Assembly: GCF_030247195.1 (NCBI RefSeq)
Contig: NC_080672.1
Coordinates: 398,677,037 to 398,741,036 of the forward strand
Reading direction: 5' to 3'
Length of the DNA: 64,000 nt
Source of the DNA: Topomyia yanbarensis
Taxonomy: Eukaryota > Arthropoda > Insecta > Diptera > Culicidae
Shown here: positions 36,545 to 48,820 of the stretch, piece after piece
How positions within the stretch are numbered: position 1 is the first letter of the stretch
Layout: the number at the start of each line of letters is the position of its first letter
Made by a program: the position numbers and the translations under genes
Notes under the pieces: generated by a model
The model's database searches: none
What the model saw: the letters and a program-made list of their open reading frames with translations, nothing else
Told to the model about the DNA's origin: nothing

Positions 36545-39500
36545 ATCTGCGAGCGGTTTCAACGTAGAATCGCCAACTCGGATGCGCTAATTACCCTACA
36601 ATTTGCCAGCAAATTGCTGGCAATTTGGGGGCTATTTCAAATGCAACATTTGGGCGATTTGCCGCCGTCATTTTTTTGCCGCCCTTAAATCGGCCATGGA
36701 ACGCGCCATTGAATCGCCTTTAATTGCCTAATATTAAAATTAAAAATAATGCTTATTTTCGGATTCACTATCTACTCACATATACTTACCAGTATACTAG
36801 GTAATCACCACCAAATTATAGGAAGAATCAACGGTGAAATTGGTATTGCACTTCAAAACTTATCACAATCTGACGTTCATTAAGGTTTAGGTCACAGATC
36901 TTGTTCTACTATACATACACACGATCCCACAATTTCCCACATTCGTTGGCTCAATGAAGTGTTGCGTTGCGTTGCGTTGCGAAGCACGGTGCTATTCGTA
37001 GATTGCATACTAACGATTATCATGTTGCCTATAGGTAGTTCAACTCATCTTACTTGTGAGATAAATGATCGGGAATGAACTTTATCTCTTATGAGTTCAG
37101 TAAACCAATAGCATGAGAATCGTTATTGCCGGCCACGACCATCTTCACCGATACTTAGGATAGGGTAGGAAATGTTGATGTAATACCTACTTAAGGAAGG
37201 CCCCCGACTCAGCGACGCTTCCATAGGTATTACGGAGTTGGATTGGACAGGTACAGGTCTAGGATTCGCCACAAGCAGGCAATGCGACCACAAAATGAAT
37301 TTGTTTTATGCGGTGGGATGGTTAATCTCCGAGTACACGTATACTCAGAGCAAAAAGATATTTAGTTATGATTTTTCTTGTATTTAAACTCTGGATAGCC
37401 GGCCATCGAGAGTGATTTAGTTTTTCCCCAAACTACAACAATTTGAACTCCAAACAGCCGGCCGTAGGAGTATTGCTAAAAGCGCGAGCTAGTCTGATAT
37501 CAATATTCGTTTGAGAATTGTTTAGTAGGAACAAAACTCAAGAGTATTTTTAATATGCACTTTCATTGCTGTTTCTCTACTAACGATTGAATAAAATGCC
37601 AACTCTTATGCGATCAATGTTTGCGCGAATTATTATGCTGACTGAATTACACCTTGAGCGGTACAAAACAAGCACTACCCAAGTACCCAAAACAAACCGA
37701 GTTTGTACGTCGGACATACAATCAACTACGCACGCATATAGTTTTTATGCTAATAGTTTTTTTTAATTTTTTTTTTCGTGTCATGACAGCGTTTTTGCAC
37801 ATAACATGTTAATCTTCTAGATTTGGGGTTATATGCACTTGTTTCCGCGCGCGATTCAGGTGTTTATTGCAATTCGACGGTCTGACACATATCTTGGTAA
37901 GAGAAATAAATCTCAGCTTCAGATGCCTACGGCGGAATATGGCCAAAATTCGACAAAAAAGAAAAAAAAATATCTACAAAGCATATGTTATGTGGCGTCA
38001 TACTCGATTCATACAACTCCGATCGAAGTAAAATTCAAATTTGCCCAGTCATATCTGAGAAAAGTGAGTGACAATATTTCTTACAATTGAACACCGCATC
38101 ATCTTTAATAGAAACCCTGTGCATATAACTGTCGGCGTGTAGAAATGGGAGTATATAACAAAGGTCGTCGAATTCTCGCCAGACGCTGTAAACAACTTAA
38201 TCGGTGTGCATGAAATGGAACAATTACACCCAATCTATACTTTTAAACTGTATTCACACCTATTCGATCCGTCCCAGTCCCGGTCCAGCACCGCCCATAG
38301 ACACCGTCCATTCAACTCAAATGCGAGCATCCACACCTGTCCGATATGACACCGTCCCGGACAAGTCCCGCACGAAAGAATACCGGCGCCCGCACACGTT
38401 ACCGTACCGCCACTGAAACGGATCGGAAAGGTGTGAATTTCGTTCGCGTTCGCGTAGCCTTCGCCCGTGCGTTTCACGTTCTATTGAAATTAAACACACG
38501 AGCATCACAATACACTAGTAAGTCCTATTTTTTCTGAATGAAACTTAATACAATGTCAAAGATAATCCTGTTGGAATTGTCCCGCTTTAAATATGGGACG
38601 ATGCACACCATCACAGGAAGGCATTCCAATGGTAACACATATGCTATGTAATTGTAGTGGTATTAGTTCAAACGGAATTTCATAGCGCACGCATACTGTC
38701 AGATCCTCAGGAATGCCATATTTGATCATAAAACGAAACTCAATCTATTCTAGGAATCCGATTTCACTACCAAAACTTCACAAGACACAATACGCTCATC
38801 ACTGCACTATGAATACGGCCCTCTCACGAAACACACAATCATTTAAAACTTTCATTTCCAACCCTAACCAACACCCCATTCGTTGGCTCAATGAAGTGTA
38901 CTAGACAAACAAAGTACAAGTGAAAATACACCAATTGTTCAAAAAACAATTTTAAACTTAAACCAAACATGAACCGCCATGTTTGAAAAACGCGAAAAAC
39001 AACCAAGTCCATTTCATCAGCCAGAAAATTTGTCTAAGTATTGAAATTGCCTTTAAATCGCATTCGCAAATTGCATTTGTTCCGAGGGGCAATTAGCACA
39101 GGCGAGTTGAGTCAAACGTCAAACTTTTTAAATCGCCTGACCATGTTCGTCCGCATTTTTTTTGACAGGGAAGAGAAGAGACGACCAAAGAGAATAGGGA
39201 AAGAGACGAATAGTGTGAAGCCAAAAATACCTTATTAAGCAGACCAATCGTGCAATGTAAATAAACATTACTCATGCCTGAGTTGGAGGAGATAAGTATT
39301 GTACATCTATTAAAAAAGAAATTTCAATTTTCGTCAGAATTTGGTTCAATCGTGATTGTGAGATGCATTCTAGAGTATATGTATGAGTAAAAACAAGCTT
39401 TAGAATTATTTCATCTCTTTGTTTCGAAATGCGCATCGTTTGATAAACAAATCCAACGATCGACATGCGGTTTGTTTTCAAAATATAATAGGAGTCATTT

Positions 39501-40110
39501 AAAGTGCTGCCTGTGAAAGCGGTTGCCAAAATTCTAGTGTTGAAATCATCATAAAGGGAGTGTTGCCGTTTTGACTGATTTTCACTCTTCGTCTCTTGCC
39601 CTATTCTCTTTGGAGACGACAACAGGCTTCTTGCTCTTCTTAATTTTCTCGATTAGACCCTGCCGTAAATCTGAAGACAGAAAGCGTTCGTCGTTGCCAG
39701 ATTCCTTTTGCATGTTTTTTACAATTGTTGAAAATAATTGTACCTCAAAGCTCGCACCTCAACCATGAATTTACAATGCTAGCTGCATTTTAAAATTTAA
39801 TTTAATTGTTATTCATGTCTCTATTAACAATACACTTAGCTATATCGTCATTCAAGACTTTTATTCAATCGGCATGAAATGTTGATGTGTATGAGAAGCA
39901 GCCATAATAGATTCAGCAGCACTGTTTTCTATCCCGTTTGTAAATATAATGAACGCTCATCGCTAGCAAAAGGACCAATCAGAAACTGGCTCAATATTGA
40001 GGTTAGGACTGGATCAAATTAGCTACGCGATTGTCTTCTCTTCTCTTCGAGAATAATCAGCTTCTCGCTGGCGTTTATTCAATTTACCTTCTGAATGCGT
40101 TACTCATCGT
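36545..40110. other. No gene recognised; several repeats
   Basis: Contains a TTGCG pentanucleotide run near 36962-36981, exact 22-base direct repeats at 36941-36962 and 38878-38899, and an inverted repeat pairing 39190-39217 with 39583-39613 (CAAAGAGAATAGGG core). The long frames here lack any domain. Confidence 0.45.
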
Positions 40111-40112
40111 TA

Positions 40113-40482
40113 GGGCATGTTCAGAAGCGTTTTTTATTGTATAGGGGTTTCAAAGTAGAACTGGAACAGAAGCATTCACATCCCCAGCAGAGCGTTTTGT
40201 TTTATAATTTCGAACAGTTTTGTTTTAAAAATTAAAACTGTTATACGACGCCGTTCTATTTGTTGCTGATTTTAAAACACGTTTAGAACTGTGTTTTAAA
40301 TACATGCAAAGTTTTCAGCACAGACACTTAGACCCGATAGACTGGCGAAAAATAAATTTGAATGCAGTAACGTTGAAGGCATGGTGAGACATGAATTTTA
40401 AACTGAATAGAACACCTGCTAAAACTGCTGCTGGAGACAGCAAGTTCTAGTTTTAAGATTTTCAGTTTTATTTTATAGAACC
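40113..40482. mobile_element. GGGCATGTTC-family MITE, right end missing
   Basis: Starts GGGCATGTTCAGAAGCG preceded by TTA and follows the complete copy at 29732-30145 block by block (GACACTTAGACCCGATAGAC, GGAGACAGCAAGTTCTAG) until about 40482, where similarity stops before the right inverted repeat. Confidence 0.85.
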
Positions 40483-40983
40483 GATCTGTACGAACAGTTT
40501 CCTGGAACAACCCTCCATCCGTTGAATTCAAATATCTGGCTTTGAATAATATTACACACAAATCTGCATCGAACTTATATTTAAAACTTCACAAAACTAT
40601 TGTGTTCTGTTTTTGCTCGAAAAATGTTATAAAATTTCGGTTACCTGCCCTTTTAAAAGATTTTTGAAAATTAGTTTCCGCATTTTTTATGAAAGTCATA
40701 CATAATTGGAAATATAGTATGAAGTGGGTAAAATTTCTCTGACTAATGCTTTAATTCTGCCCAATTTTCCATCGACGTATTTCGCCCTCTCTGCACATTG
40801 TCTCTGGAAATAATAAACCTAACGTTCTGTCATTCCCAACGGGTTTTAACCGGAACTGCCTTGTCGAGTCAGCAAAACTTCAGCAAGTTGCATACTACCG
40901 TGAAATTTGCGGGTGCTCCTAATTCACGAATGAACATTGTGTTATTGAAGTGCCGTTAACGCACAAATGTTGCTTTAAACAAT

Positions 40984-41042
40984 TTTCTCCTTAGTGGAGA
41001 AATATTAGTTTTCACCCAATTTTTTCTCTACTAAGGAGAAAT
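40984..41042. repeat. Small inverted repeat
   Basis: TTTCTCCTTAGTGGAGAAA at 40984-41002 pairs with TTTCTCTACTAAGGAGAAA at 41024-41042 with one mismatch. Function unknown. Confidence 0.7.
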
Positions 41043-41369
41043 ATAGTATAGTGCATCTTGCATTGGCTTGCTAAGCCAAACCAAGTGTTCGCGAAGTTCA
41101 CTAGTTCTTAAAAATGGATTCTTTTTTTATGGCATATCCATCTTGTAACCCGTCAGGGTAACAATCTGGCACTGGGTGGAAATATACCATTTTCTGGGTA
41201 TACGCTCCGTACAGAGTATTTGTTGACATGTAAAATTATGCTCACCGCTGTTAGGTACCGTTCACTTTTTCATGTAAATTTTGTTCATTTTCGCGTATGT
41301 GAACGATTTTGTTCGTGCAGCTAGGTTAGATAATTTTTGTTTGATATTTGTGAATAAGTAACATAGACA

Positions 41370-41780
41370 GGGGTGCCAACCTTTCAGATTTATCTGGATT
41401 CTTCTAGATTTTCAGGCATCGTCCAGACATACATGTTTGTCTGATCCAAATTTCAGAAAATTAGTCCAGATTTATCCTCACAATTTGACAAATAATAAAA
41501 TGAGATACAAGAATGCATCGTTGATTTTAAAACCACATTTTCGAGTAACGATTATGAAAACAAAACTTTTTAGAATAGCTGGAAACACAAAATAGCGAAG
41601 TTTTATTCGCTAAAGGCGAATACATTTTGTTGAGTTTTCATCAGCTGGAAATTTCAGTATTTCAAGATGTTGAAAGCTCACAGCCTCAAATTCAATCAAT
41701 TCAATTTTTTAATAAACTTATCCTATCCAGACAATTCCAGAATTCGAAAATTATTGCAGACTTTTTGGAAAAACAGAGAG
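41370..41780. mobile_element. Truncated hAT-like element end
   Basis: CAGGGGTGCCAACCTTTCAG resembles the ends at 8470 and 34677, and is followed by repeated CCAGAT/TCTGGAT motifs. No matching right end was found before 41900, so the element is truncated. Confidence 0.45.
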
Positions 41781-41789
41781 GTTAGATAG

Positions 41790-42898
41790 GCCACAATTCT
41801 CCCTTGCTGTTTAAAAGTGCGGTTGAGATTTTATGGTGCAGAACGATTTTTCTTGAAATAGGATCCTCAATCCTTCCTCGAGAGACACTTAAGCACGAAT
41901 CAAACGCCCCGATTAGTCTACCAATAAAATCTGTAGGAAAAACGAAGTGATATTTAAGTTCAATTCGTTAAGAAATCAGTCAGTAGTACTTCTAATGAAA
42001 TTAATGTGATTTTCACGCAATGTTCAATGAATTCCATTTTAAAATCACATTGTTCACGCTCAATTGCACATTGAAATGACAACCGTATGCACACGGTTTC
42101 ATGTGTTTGATAAATTATGTTGTTTGGCATTCGTACGTACTTTTCGTTTTCTGAGCGTGAAGTCTGCTTTGTACAAGAATGACGAGTAGATTGGGTTAAA
42201 CTAGCTAAACTTAGTTGTCGAAACCACTAAAGAAATTCTCCAATAAATATTTTTCTCTGTAAAGCATATCACCGATTTGTGTTGTTAACCTTTTGATGAA
42301 ATGAATGATGGCATTATTTGGAGGATCGTGTGCGTTGTTTTCGATGTAGCTTATATTTTGGTTCGTTTTCATTGAAAAGTCTTAAATCATCGTTCTCCGT
42401 CAGGTAAAGTACCGAACAATATAATCACTACGTGGATAAAGTGAAAGCACGGATTTTTATTATCTCGAGTTGCATTTCTTCTATCAACCGTTAATAACCT
42501 TCACTAAAATATTCACTAGTAGAACATAAACTCGCTGGCTATATGCGAGCATGGACAATACGCTTGAAATGAGAGTAGTGGCTTAATATCGAACAACCTG
42601 GAATATATTTCTGGTAGTTTATTCGTTTTGAAGCACAATCAATAAGAATTAAACACGAGGGATCTTTAAGGCACGACACTTTCCTGGGCTGACAAACGGA
42701 TGTAAACTTAGATTCTGATCACGTTTAGTTAGAGCAATCATTTTACTGGCATGAAAAACACGTGTTATCATCTATTTCTCGGTATAACGGAGAATGTGCC
42801 AGAAAGCTGATTTCAAATAGTCGTTTGGAGTTATATCGGCGCAAATCACTATCACATTGAACATTTTCAATAGAACTCTGCTCTCCATCTACACACTA
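41790..42898. other. No gene recognised
   Basis: AT-rich; no domain or repeat end is evident. Confidence 0.4.
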
Positions 42899-42904
42899 TT
42901 TATT
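42899..42904 (-). terminator. Poly(A) signal of the small secreted-peptide gene
   Basis: AATAAA on the minus strand, about 27 bases past the stop codon at 42931. Confidence 0.6.
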
Positions 42905-42930
42905 ATTTTATGATCTACAAAACACAAATT

Positions 42931-43242
42931 TTAGGGCCGATTCGAGTGGATCGTTTTCCTAATTCTCTGCGAGGCGGGTTGCGGTCTCACGCTATCGAGT
43001 TCTTCGAAACTCGACAACTCCTTCACGACCAAATCTGGTTTGTTCTGGTAGTCCGGGTACAGCTCTCGGATTGCCTTCTGAATTTCAACGTGTAGGTCTG
43101 CTTCGGATATACCCGTTGGTACAACGATCTGCCGCTCCTCAAACTTCCGTCCCTGGCTATCGGTGATAGTAACAGCTCTCAACAGGCTAATCATCAGCAG
43201 CCATAGGAAATACTGCACTAAAACACCTCGCCGAAATGCCAT
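42931..43242 (-). CDS. Small secreted protein of unknown function, 103 residues
   Basis: A single-exon frame. The N-terminus (RRG, then a hydrophobic run VLVQYFLWLLMISLL) is a clear signal peptide, probably cut near residue 24-26, leaving about 78 residues. The mature part has no cysteine. It is charged, with EERQIVVPTGISEADLHVEI followed by a predicted helix (QKAIRELYPDYQ) and a basic tail (RIRKTIHSNR). I do not recognise the family. A TATAAATA box (43301-43308) and a poly(A) signal (42899-42904) frame it, giving a very compact transcription unit of about 400 bases. That supports a real, highly transcribed gene. A peptide hormone, salivary or cuticle-associated role are all possible and unproven. 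Confidence 0.7.
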   Translation of the reverse strand: MAFRRGVLVQYFLWLLMISLLRAVTITDSQGRKFEERQIVVPTGISEADLHVEIQKAIRELYPDYQNKPDLVVKELSSFEELDSVRPQPASQRIRKTIHSNRP

Positions 43243-43300
43243 CCTTAAGCACGTGATCTGCGCGAATTACTAAACGAGCAGCGAATGGATCTCTACCGTC

Positions 43301-43308
43301 TTATTTAT
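43301..43308 (-). promoter_or_regulatory. TATA box of the small secreted-peptide gene
   Basis: TATAAATA on the minus strand, 59 bases upstream of the ATG at 43242. A start of transcription about 30 bases downstream falls near 43275, leaving a leader of about 33 bases. Confidence 0.65.
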
Positions 43309-43990
43309 ACGCAACCGCCCGGCAAAGAAGTCCGGTTATGTAACAAAATATCCCATTCAGACTCCGCCGTGAAGCTGTGCAAAAATGCAACTTCAAAGAA
43401 AACAGAAAGAAAATTTGCGACGAGAATGAAACCGAACTATCAACCCGATGGTCGTGAGAAAGCGAAATGCCATCTAAAAATTTGCATTTGCTGATCTTCG
43501 TCAACAGCTGGCGAACTTGAGACCGGTTTCTGGATGGCAGCGGCGGTTGATGCGTTCGGCAGTCACGGCTTTTTTTGGTTGTGGTTAAATTTATGTTTCG
43601 CATCATTATTAGCTGGATTGTTCTCAGTTTTCGTGAGCTGGATTTTACTGGCGCAAGCGATAGGGGCTTGAGTTGCTTCATAAACCAGCAAATCAGTATG
43701 CAAATAGCTCAAATACCTGTTTCTGACAGAGAAATTGGCTTCATTTGTTCATCTTTGGGTCATAGTGTCAACTTATAGTGATTTTAGTAAAATTACTGCC
43801 CTCGGAATATGAAAGTTGTTGTTGAGTAATTGAGTATAATGAGTAATCTATATCTTGTAAATAATGTAAACAATAATTTAATATCTTGTAAAAAAAATGA
43901 ATCCACCAAATAGTGCAGTTATGGATTTTCATAATCGGTTTCTTATATGGCATGACGAGATCCGTTGTTTCTTGAACTGGGTCATCAAAC

Positions 43991-44286
43991 CACAGACTAA
44001 CAGACATAACACTCGTAAATAATGCTTCGCCCGCTTTAACGGTCATTTTAAATATATTTTATAGTTGGAACTGTGGCCACATTTGTAATTATGGCGCCAC
44101 TGACATATGAACAAGCATATTGGGGATAGACCGCTAGTGAAAAATTGTTCCCAAACTTGAGGGGTAACCCGCCAACAAATGTGTGTTTGGGACCGTGAAT
44201 GAAAGGGGGAGCTAGTGTTCTGGGAAAATTGCCGGATCGATGTTTTTGAGGGAATTCCCCCATAGTGTTATGTCTGTTAGTCTGTG
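43991..44286. mobile_element. MITE with perfect 23-bp inverted repeats and 7-bp TSD
   Basis: The inverted repeats start CACAGACTAACAGACA and are identical over 23 bases. The exact 7-base duplication ATCAAAC flanks it at 43984-43990 and 44287-44293. Structural twin of 20946-21219. No coding capacity. Confidence 0.9.
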
Positions 44287-44904
44287 ATCAAACCGTGGCC
44301 AGCTGTTAGCCTTTTCGGAAGCAACTGACGTCTTAATTTAGGGGAGGGTTGGGGGTACGAAAATGTCCACGTTTGTCAATGGAGAATGAGATGAGGAATT
44401 ATGTTCGTGGGCTTTTCATCATATTTTTTCTGTAAAAGAAAATAATTAGTGAATATAATTCAAATTTGTAAAAGAATTTTTATTTGTAAATTTGCGTACG
44501 AAAAAGTGAAAAAAAAATCGATTACGTTTCTTTAATGTTAGCCGAATCGGAAAAAAAATCCAAAACGGCATATGGCTTATTGATCCAATTCTCCTATTTG
44601 TTGAACCACCTACCAGCTTGTAAATCTTTTTTTTTGTTTCCATGCATTTAAAAGTAAGGAAAAGATGTGTTAAAAATATTATCAAGTAATCATAGACTCC
44701 CGCTACTGATACTTCGAACAATGGAGTTTTTTTTAAATAAGAAAACTATTATCGGTACATTGCCAATTTGGAGCCCAAATTAATATTAATTTTCTATGTT
44801 TCGTTATCTACATATTTTGGGACGCTAATATACTACAGATAACAGAACTGTGAACGCATTTATTTCATTGCTTTGACTACCTCATCTGTTGCAAATGGTT
44901 GTTT
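44287..44904. other. No gene; contains dispersed repeat
   Basis: 44465-44600 matches 21430-21570. Otherwise AT-rich intergenic sequence downstream of the chitinase gene. Confidence 0.5.
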
Positions 44905-46323
44905 CTAAACGTATTTAAATACTTTGTTAGCTGCCAATAGCATCGGGTATGCCTCATTGTGGCAGTCTCCATGAAAATCATCGGTGTCGACCGTCCAAAA
45001 CATCACCCCTCCAAGTCCCTTGTCCTTAGCATATTGCGCCTTCTCCGCAACCGTCTCCCGATCGTCATAGGTAACCCACTGATCATCCAGGGCAGCTATC
45101 TTTACTCCAACATTCCTCATTGGTTTGACGTTCCATTTGCCATCGTTCAACATTTCGCATAGCTCATTATAACCCAGAACTCCAGCATTCTTGGTATATG
45201 GTCCGGGTCTACCAGGTCCTTTTACATCGCTTCCCGGGGACACACGACCAGCAGTTTCCGGTTTAAGAGTGTACGTCTTAGCCATGGTTGGGATGCCAAG
45301 ATTGATTTTGGCCAGCGGACACCCACTTTTACGTACGAACGAGATGGCACTGTCGACTGATTCGGATCTAGTCGTTGTATCAGAGTACAGAGGTGCATCT
45401 ACGCTGGTTTTTGTTCTCAGACTATAGTCGTAGCCCATTAGATTGATGAAATCTAATAACTCACAAATTGCTGTTAGATTGTAAGCTTCCTGAATTACAC
45501 TGGTGGAACCGCTCATAGCGATAGTGAGAAGTTTCTTACGATGTTGAAACTTGGCGCGCAGTGCTTCTAGCAGAAGAACGAAATTTTCTTTGTCCTCTGG
45601 GAGTCCACCTCTCTGAAGGAAAACATGACTTAAATTTTGGAAAAATGTATACAATTTTCGACATTGTCACCATTGTAGGATATTCCCAGTCCAAATCGAG
45701 ACCATCGAAACCAAATTGAACCAGATATCGAAGGGCGTGATCAGCGAAAGCGTTTCTCGTTTCCTCAGATTCAGCCATCTTGAAAACCAAAATGATAAAT
45801 CGACCTGTGATTAAGTGCTACAAGGACAAAAAACTCACCAAAGAGTACTTCTCCGAGCCCTCATTCCAACCACCAATCGCTAGAATTACCTTAAGACAAG
45901 GATTCTCCTCTTTTAACTGAACAATCTTTTCGTAGCCCTCTGGAACAAATTGGTTCATTATGCCACGAAGTTCGTCACTACTAATATCACTTGATACAAA
46001 CTGTTCACATTGATGTCGTTGTAGTAATCCAGTGAATCCACGCCTCCGACCAAGTTTAATCCGGCAAAGGTGTACACCACATGGGTACAATAGCTGGGAA
46101 GAATATAACTGATATTGAAGGCACCTTTACCGTCGCGGTATACTGACCAGCTGGCAAGATAGCATACGACGCTGTAGCGTTCTAATGAATATCAACAGAG
46201 AACAATATTAGGCTTCAATGTATCTACGTTACAGATAGTTGCTAGCTTACTAGGTTCACATGTTTTTGCGGTTACGGCTGCTACCGCGAGTGTCAATCCC
46301 AAACCAATGAGCAAAGTCTTCAT
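44905..46323 (-). pseudogene. Family 18 chitinase, four exons, frameshifted in exon 2
   Basis: Minus-strand exons: 46323-46251 (signal peptide MKTLLIGLGLTLAVAAVTA, then KTCEP), 46181-45839, 45778-45671 and 45612-44905; all introns are GT-AG. Exon 2 starts with RYSVVCYLASWSVYRDG and THVVYTFAGLN, and ends with LKVILAIGGWNEGSEKYS. Exon 3 carries the catalytic FDGLDLDWEYP (DxxDxDxE complete). Exon 4 has INLMGYDYS and GVMFWTVDTDDFHG. This is one GH18 domain with no chitin-binding domain: a secreted enzyme cutting chitin's beta-1,4 links. The summed exon length is 1232 bases, one short of a multiple of three. Around 46010-46020 the frame shifts between DYYND and CEQFVSSD. It is either a pseudogene or a sequence error, since all other parts look functional. 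Confidence 0.85.
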
Positions 46324-47057
46324 ACCGCTAAAAGTTTGTGTATTAGGTTTTCTGACTAGCCCCCGTTAGATCTAATGTTAAAATGGCATTTCTTGCCTTA
46401 CGATTTAGATAGAACTGCGCACTCTTCGCTGTAGTCTATAATGTGATTGTTATTTTACTAAGAGGAAACTTTCCAGCACCTTATCAGTATGCTCTGCTGT
46501 AACATCGTCTCGTAATCGGAATCGATGTTCAACAGATCTAATTTCGTTAAAAGCTACATCACCGTGTTGCGATTTCAGATGTAATACAATTGGAATTTAA
46601 AGCATTGGAAGTTGAAATAAAATGAGTAAAATAATATTTTTTGTGTATCTCGTCAATGAAGGGGACATTTACTGAGGACAATCGCCTGAAGATTATAAAA
46701 ATTTGATTTTTAAGAAGTCAAAATGCCAGGGTATTGGGACTGAAATATAATGACAAGTGTCGATTAATATACAGTTTTATTGAAAAGACCATTCGCCAAA
46801 TTCCATAAGGTCTCCCGAAGCGATTTAATTTCCATTTAGGCTACTATACACCTTGGAAAGTTGATCGAGGAATTTAGCCCAGAATTTATTATTCCGGAAT
46901 TAGATGACGGAAAATTTTTCACCAAAATGTCAAAATAAACATTTTGCTGTTTCGAAAAAAATGCGTTGTCTCAAAACAGCACAGATTTTTGACCCTAGAA
47001 CGGTTTTGTGGGATACATTTGTATCCCAGAGCTATTTGCAATCTCTGTTATTCCGTT
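46324..47057. other. No gene recognised
   Basis: Upstream region of the chitinase gene. No TATA box is obvious in the first 100 bases; AT-rich. Confidence 0.4.
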
Positions 47058-47868
47058 CCAATTGGCGATTTGCGGCAAAACCAAAATTAGTCATGCGACA
47101 CCTATGATTCAGCTCATGAACTGGCAAAGTGATACAGTTTGCTTTTTTTCACCCGCAAGTGAGTCGTAGCTTACAACAAAAACTTCATTTTCTTCTCGGA
47201 AAAAGCTTACCACTGCCGAAATATGAATGAAACGAGTAAGAAATTTAGTTTTATTTGCGATTATTCTGAAATTACAGCCATTTGCAACCATTTGGTTCAT
47301 ACACTTCTTCGATTTGTTATCGGGGTATTATTGTGGTTAAAAAAAATCGGTCCATAAATGAAGTTCCATCTCGAAACCGACACTCAATCAGTACCAATGT
47401 CAAACTCCTTCATATTTTGGACTACGTAGGAGATTCAGTGATGACTATCAGAGAGAAGGATCGACTGTGTATGATACAAAGCTTACACTTTCCTATTAGC
47501 CGGATATATTCTTTCCTCGCGTGATCTGGAGAGTTTCATGAATTTACACCATCTCATGAAGGTTTATCTTAACTTAGGAGGAACGGTAAATGATGTGCGG
47601 CAGGTACTGTGCTCAACTAATTGCATTTCGGAACAGCACACATATAGCTCTGCGAATAATATTAGAAACCACTATGTTTTACACGCTTTTCACAAGATGT
47701 TTTCTCATCATCTTATAAAATGATGGTTTTCCATCATTTTCATAAACAATTATAGACAAATTGATCGGTGATTTGGTGTTTAAAAGTTATTTTTTTTTAC
47801 CAATGTTTACAGAAAATATATGTACTATGACAGAACAGAATCAAATCAGCAACACTTTGCTTCCAGCC
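47058..47868. repeat. Long dispersed repeat, copy B
   Basis: Same-orientation partner of 35738-36540, about 11.3 kb away. Its right edge abuts a half-copy of the MITE seen at 31874-32064. A plus-strand frame (47282-47524) resembles one in copy A at 35958-36161 but has no known domain. Confidence 0.8.
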
Positions 47869-47973
47869 AATCGAGCATTGTCTATCCTTATAACATTGGA
47901 CGTGTTGCCATACAAACCGGGGCATACGTTGCCAAAAATGCTGATTTTCCCTCCGCAGTTCTCTTTCTAGAGT
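47869..47973. mobile_element. Half MITE related to 31874-32064
   Basis: Shares CTATCCTTATAACATTGGAC and GGGGCATACGTTGCCAAAAA and ends GAGTTTTTC followed by TAG. The left half is missing. Confidence 0.75.
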
Positions 47974-48089
47974 TTTTCTAGTGCATCCGATTTGTTTCAC
48001 TTGACCAACAGGATTAACAGTGTCCGCTTAATGTTTCTCTCGGGTACGAATGTAAAATGTGAAAAATTTATTATATCTTTTTGCCTTTC

Positions 48090-48820
48090 TCATATAGAAA
48101 GGTTATGCACTCTGAAAAACGTCAACCTAATCCCGGCAAGTTTAAACGAATTTCTATTGAAGCTGGGATTCAAGGTGTTTTCAGCGGACCCATGCTTGTA
48201 CGTGAAGTGCAGGGGAATGTGAGAGTGTACTTACTGGTAAACGTCGATGATATACTTCTTGCTTCAACTGACCTAGCGGAGGTGAACACAGTATACGACA
48301 ATCTGAGTAATGAGTTTGAGCTCACGTGCATGGGCGAAATTAGACATTTGTTGGGAATGGAAGTGCATCGCAAGGATGGAATCTGTAAAATTCGGCTAAC
48401 GCAGTACATCGTCAAGCTTATTGCAGTACATGGTGTGGAACACGCAAAGACCACAAGATCACCAATGGATTCCGGATACCTGAAAACAAGTGTGTTTTTT
48501 CTTCGATTTAGCACTGGTTCGCAACGGCTCCTGTCAGAATTTACTAGAAAACGCGATCGAAACCGAGTTCGCCCTAGCTCAGCTAACCCGACAAGATGCG
48601 CGTAGAAATCTGACAGGGCTGCTAAACCAAGACTGACAGAAATATGGCAAAACAATCTCAGCCAGAAAATTTGATGACTGGGTAGTAGGTGGATTATTAT
48701 ATCTGTCTGTAGCAGCACGGTATGACATTGCTGGCAGTACGGCAATACTTGGACGAAAGTTTTCAGCACCCACAGAGGCAGACTGGATTGCAGCAAAACA
48801 CGTACTACGATATTTAAAAT
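48090..48820 (+). pseudogene. Ty1/copia retrotransposon RT/RNase H remnant
   Basis: Plus-strand pieces in order: NEFLLKLGFKVFSADPCLYV (about 48146-48205), then in a shifted frame RVYLLVNVDDILLASTDLAE, containing the RT catalytic VDD with its usual YVDD tyrosine replaced by N, then FELTCMGEIRHLLGMEV, and after an inserted repeat (48490-48682) GGLLYLSVAARYDIAGSTAI and ADWIAAKHVLRYLK. One frameshift and one insertion kill it. It is cut off at 48820 by the RTE-like LINE. Confidence 0.8.
48490..48682. mobile_element. One-armed relative of the foldback at 30968-31346
   Basis: Ends with the complement of CCCAGTCATCAAATTTTCTG and shares TCTGACAGGGCTG, AAACCGAGTTCGCCCTAG and GCTCAGCTAAC-type blocks with 30968-31346. 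It interrupts the copia remnant between PMDSGYLKTS and VGGLLYLSV. Confidence 0.75.
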
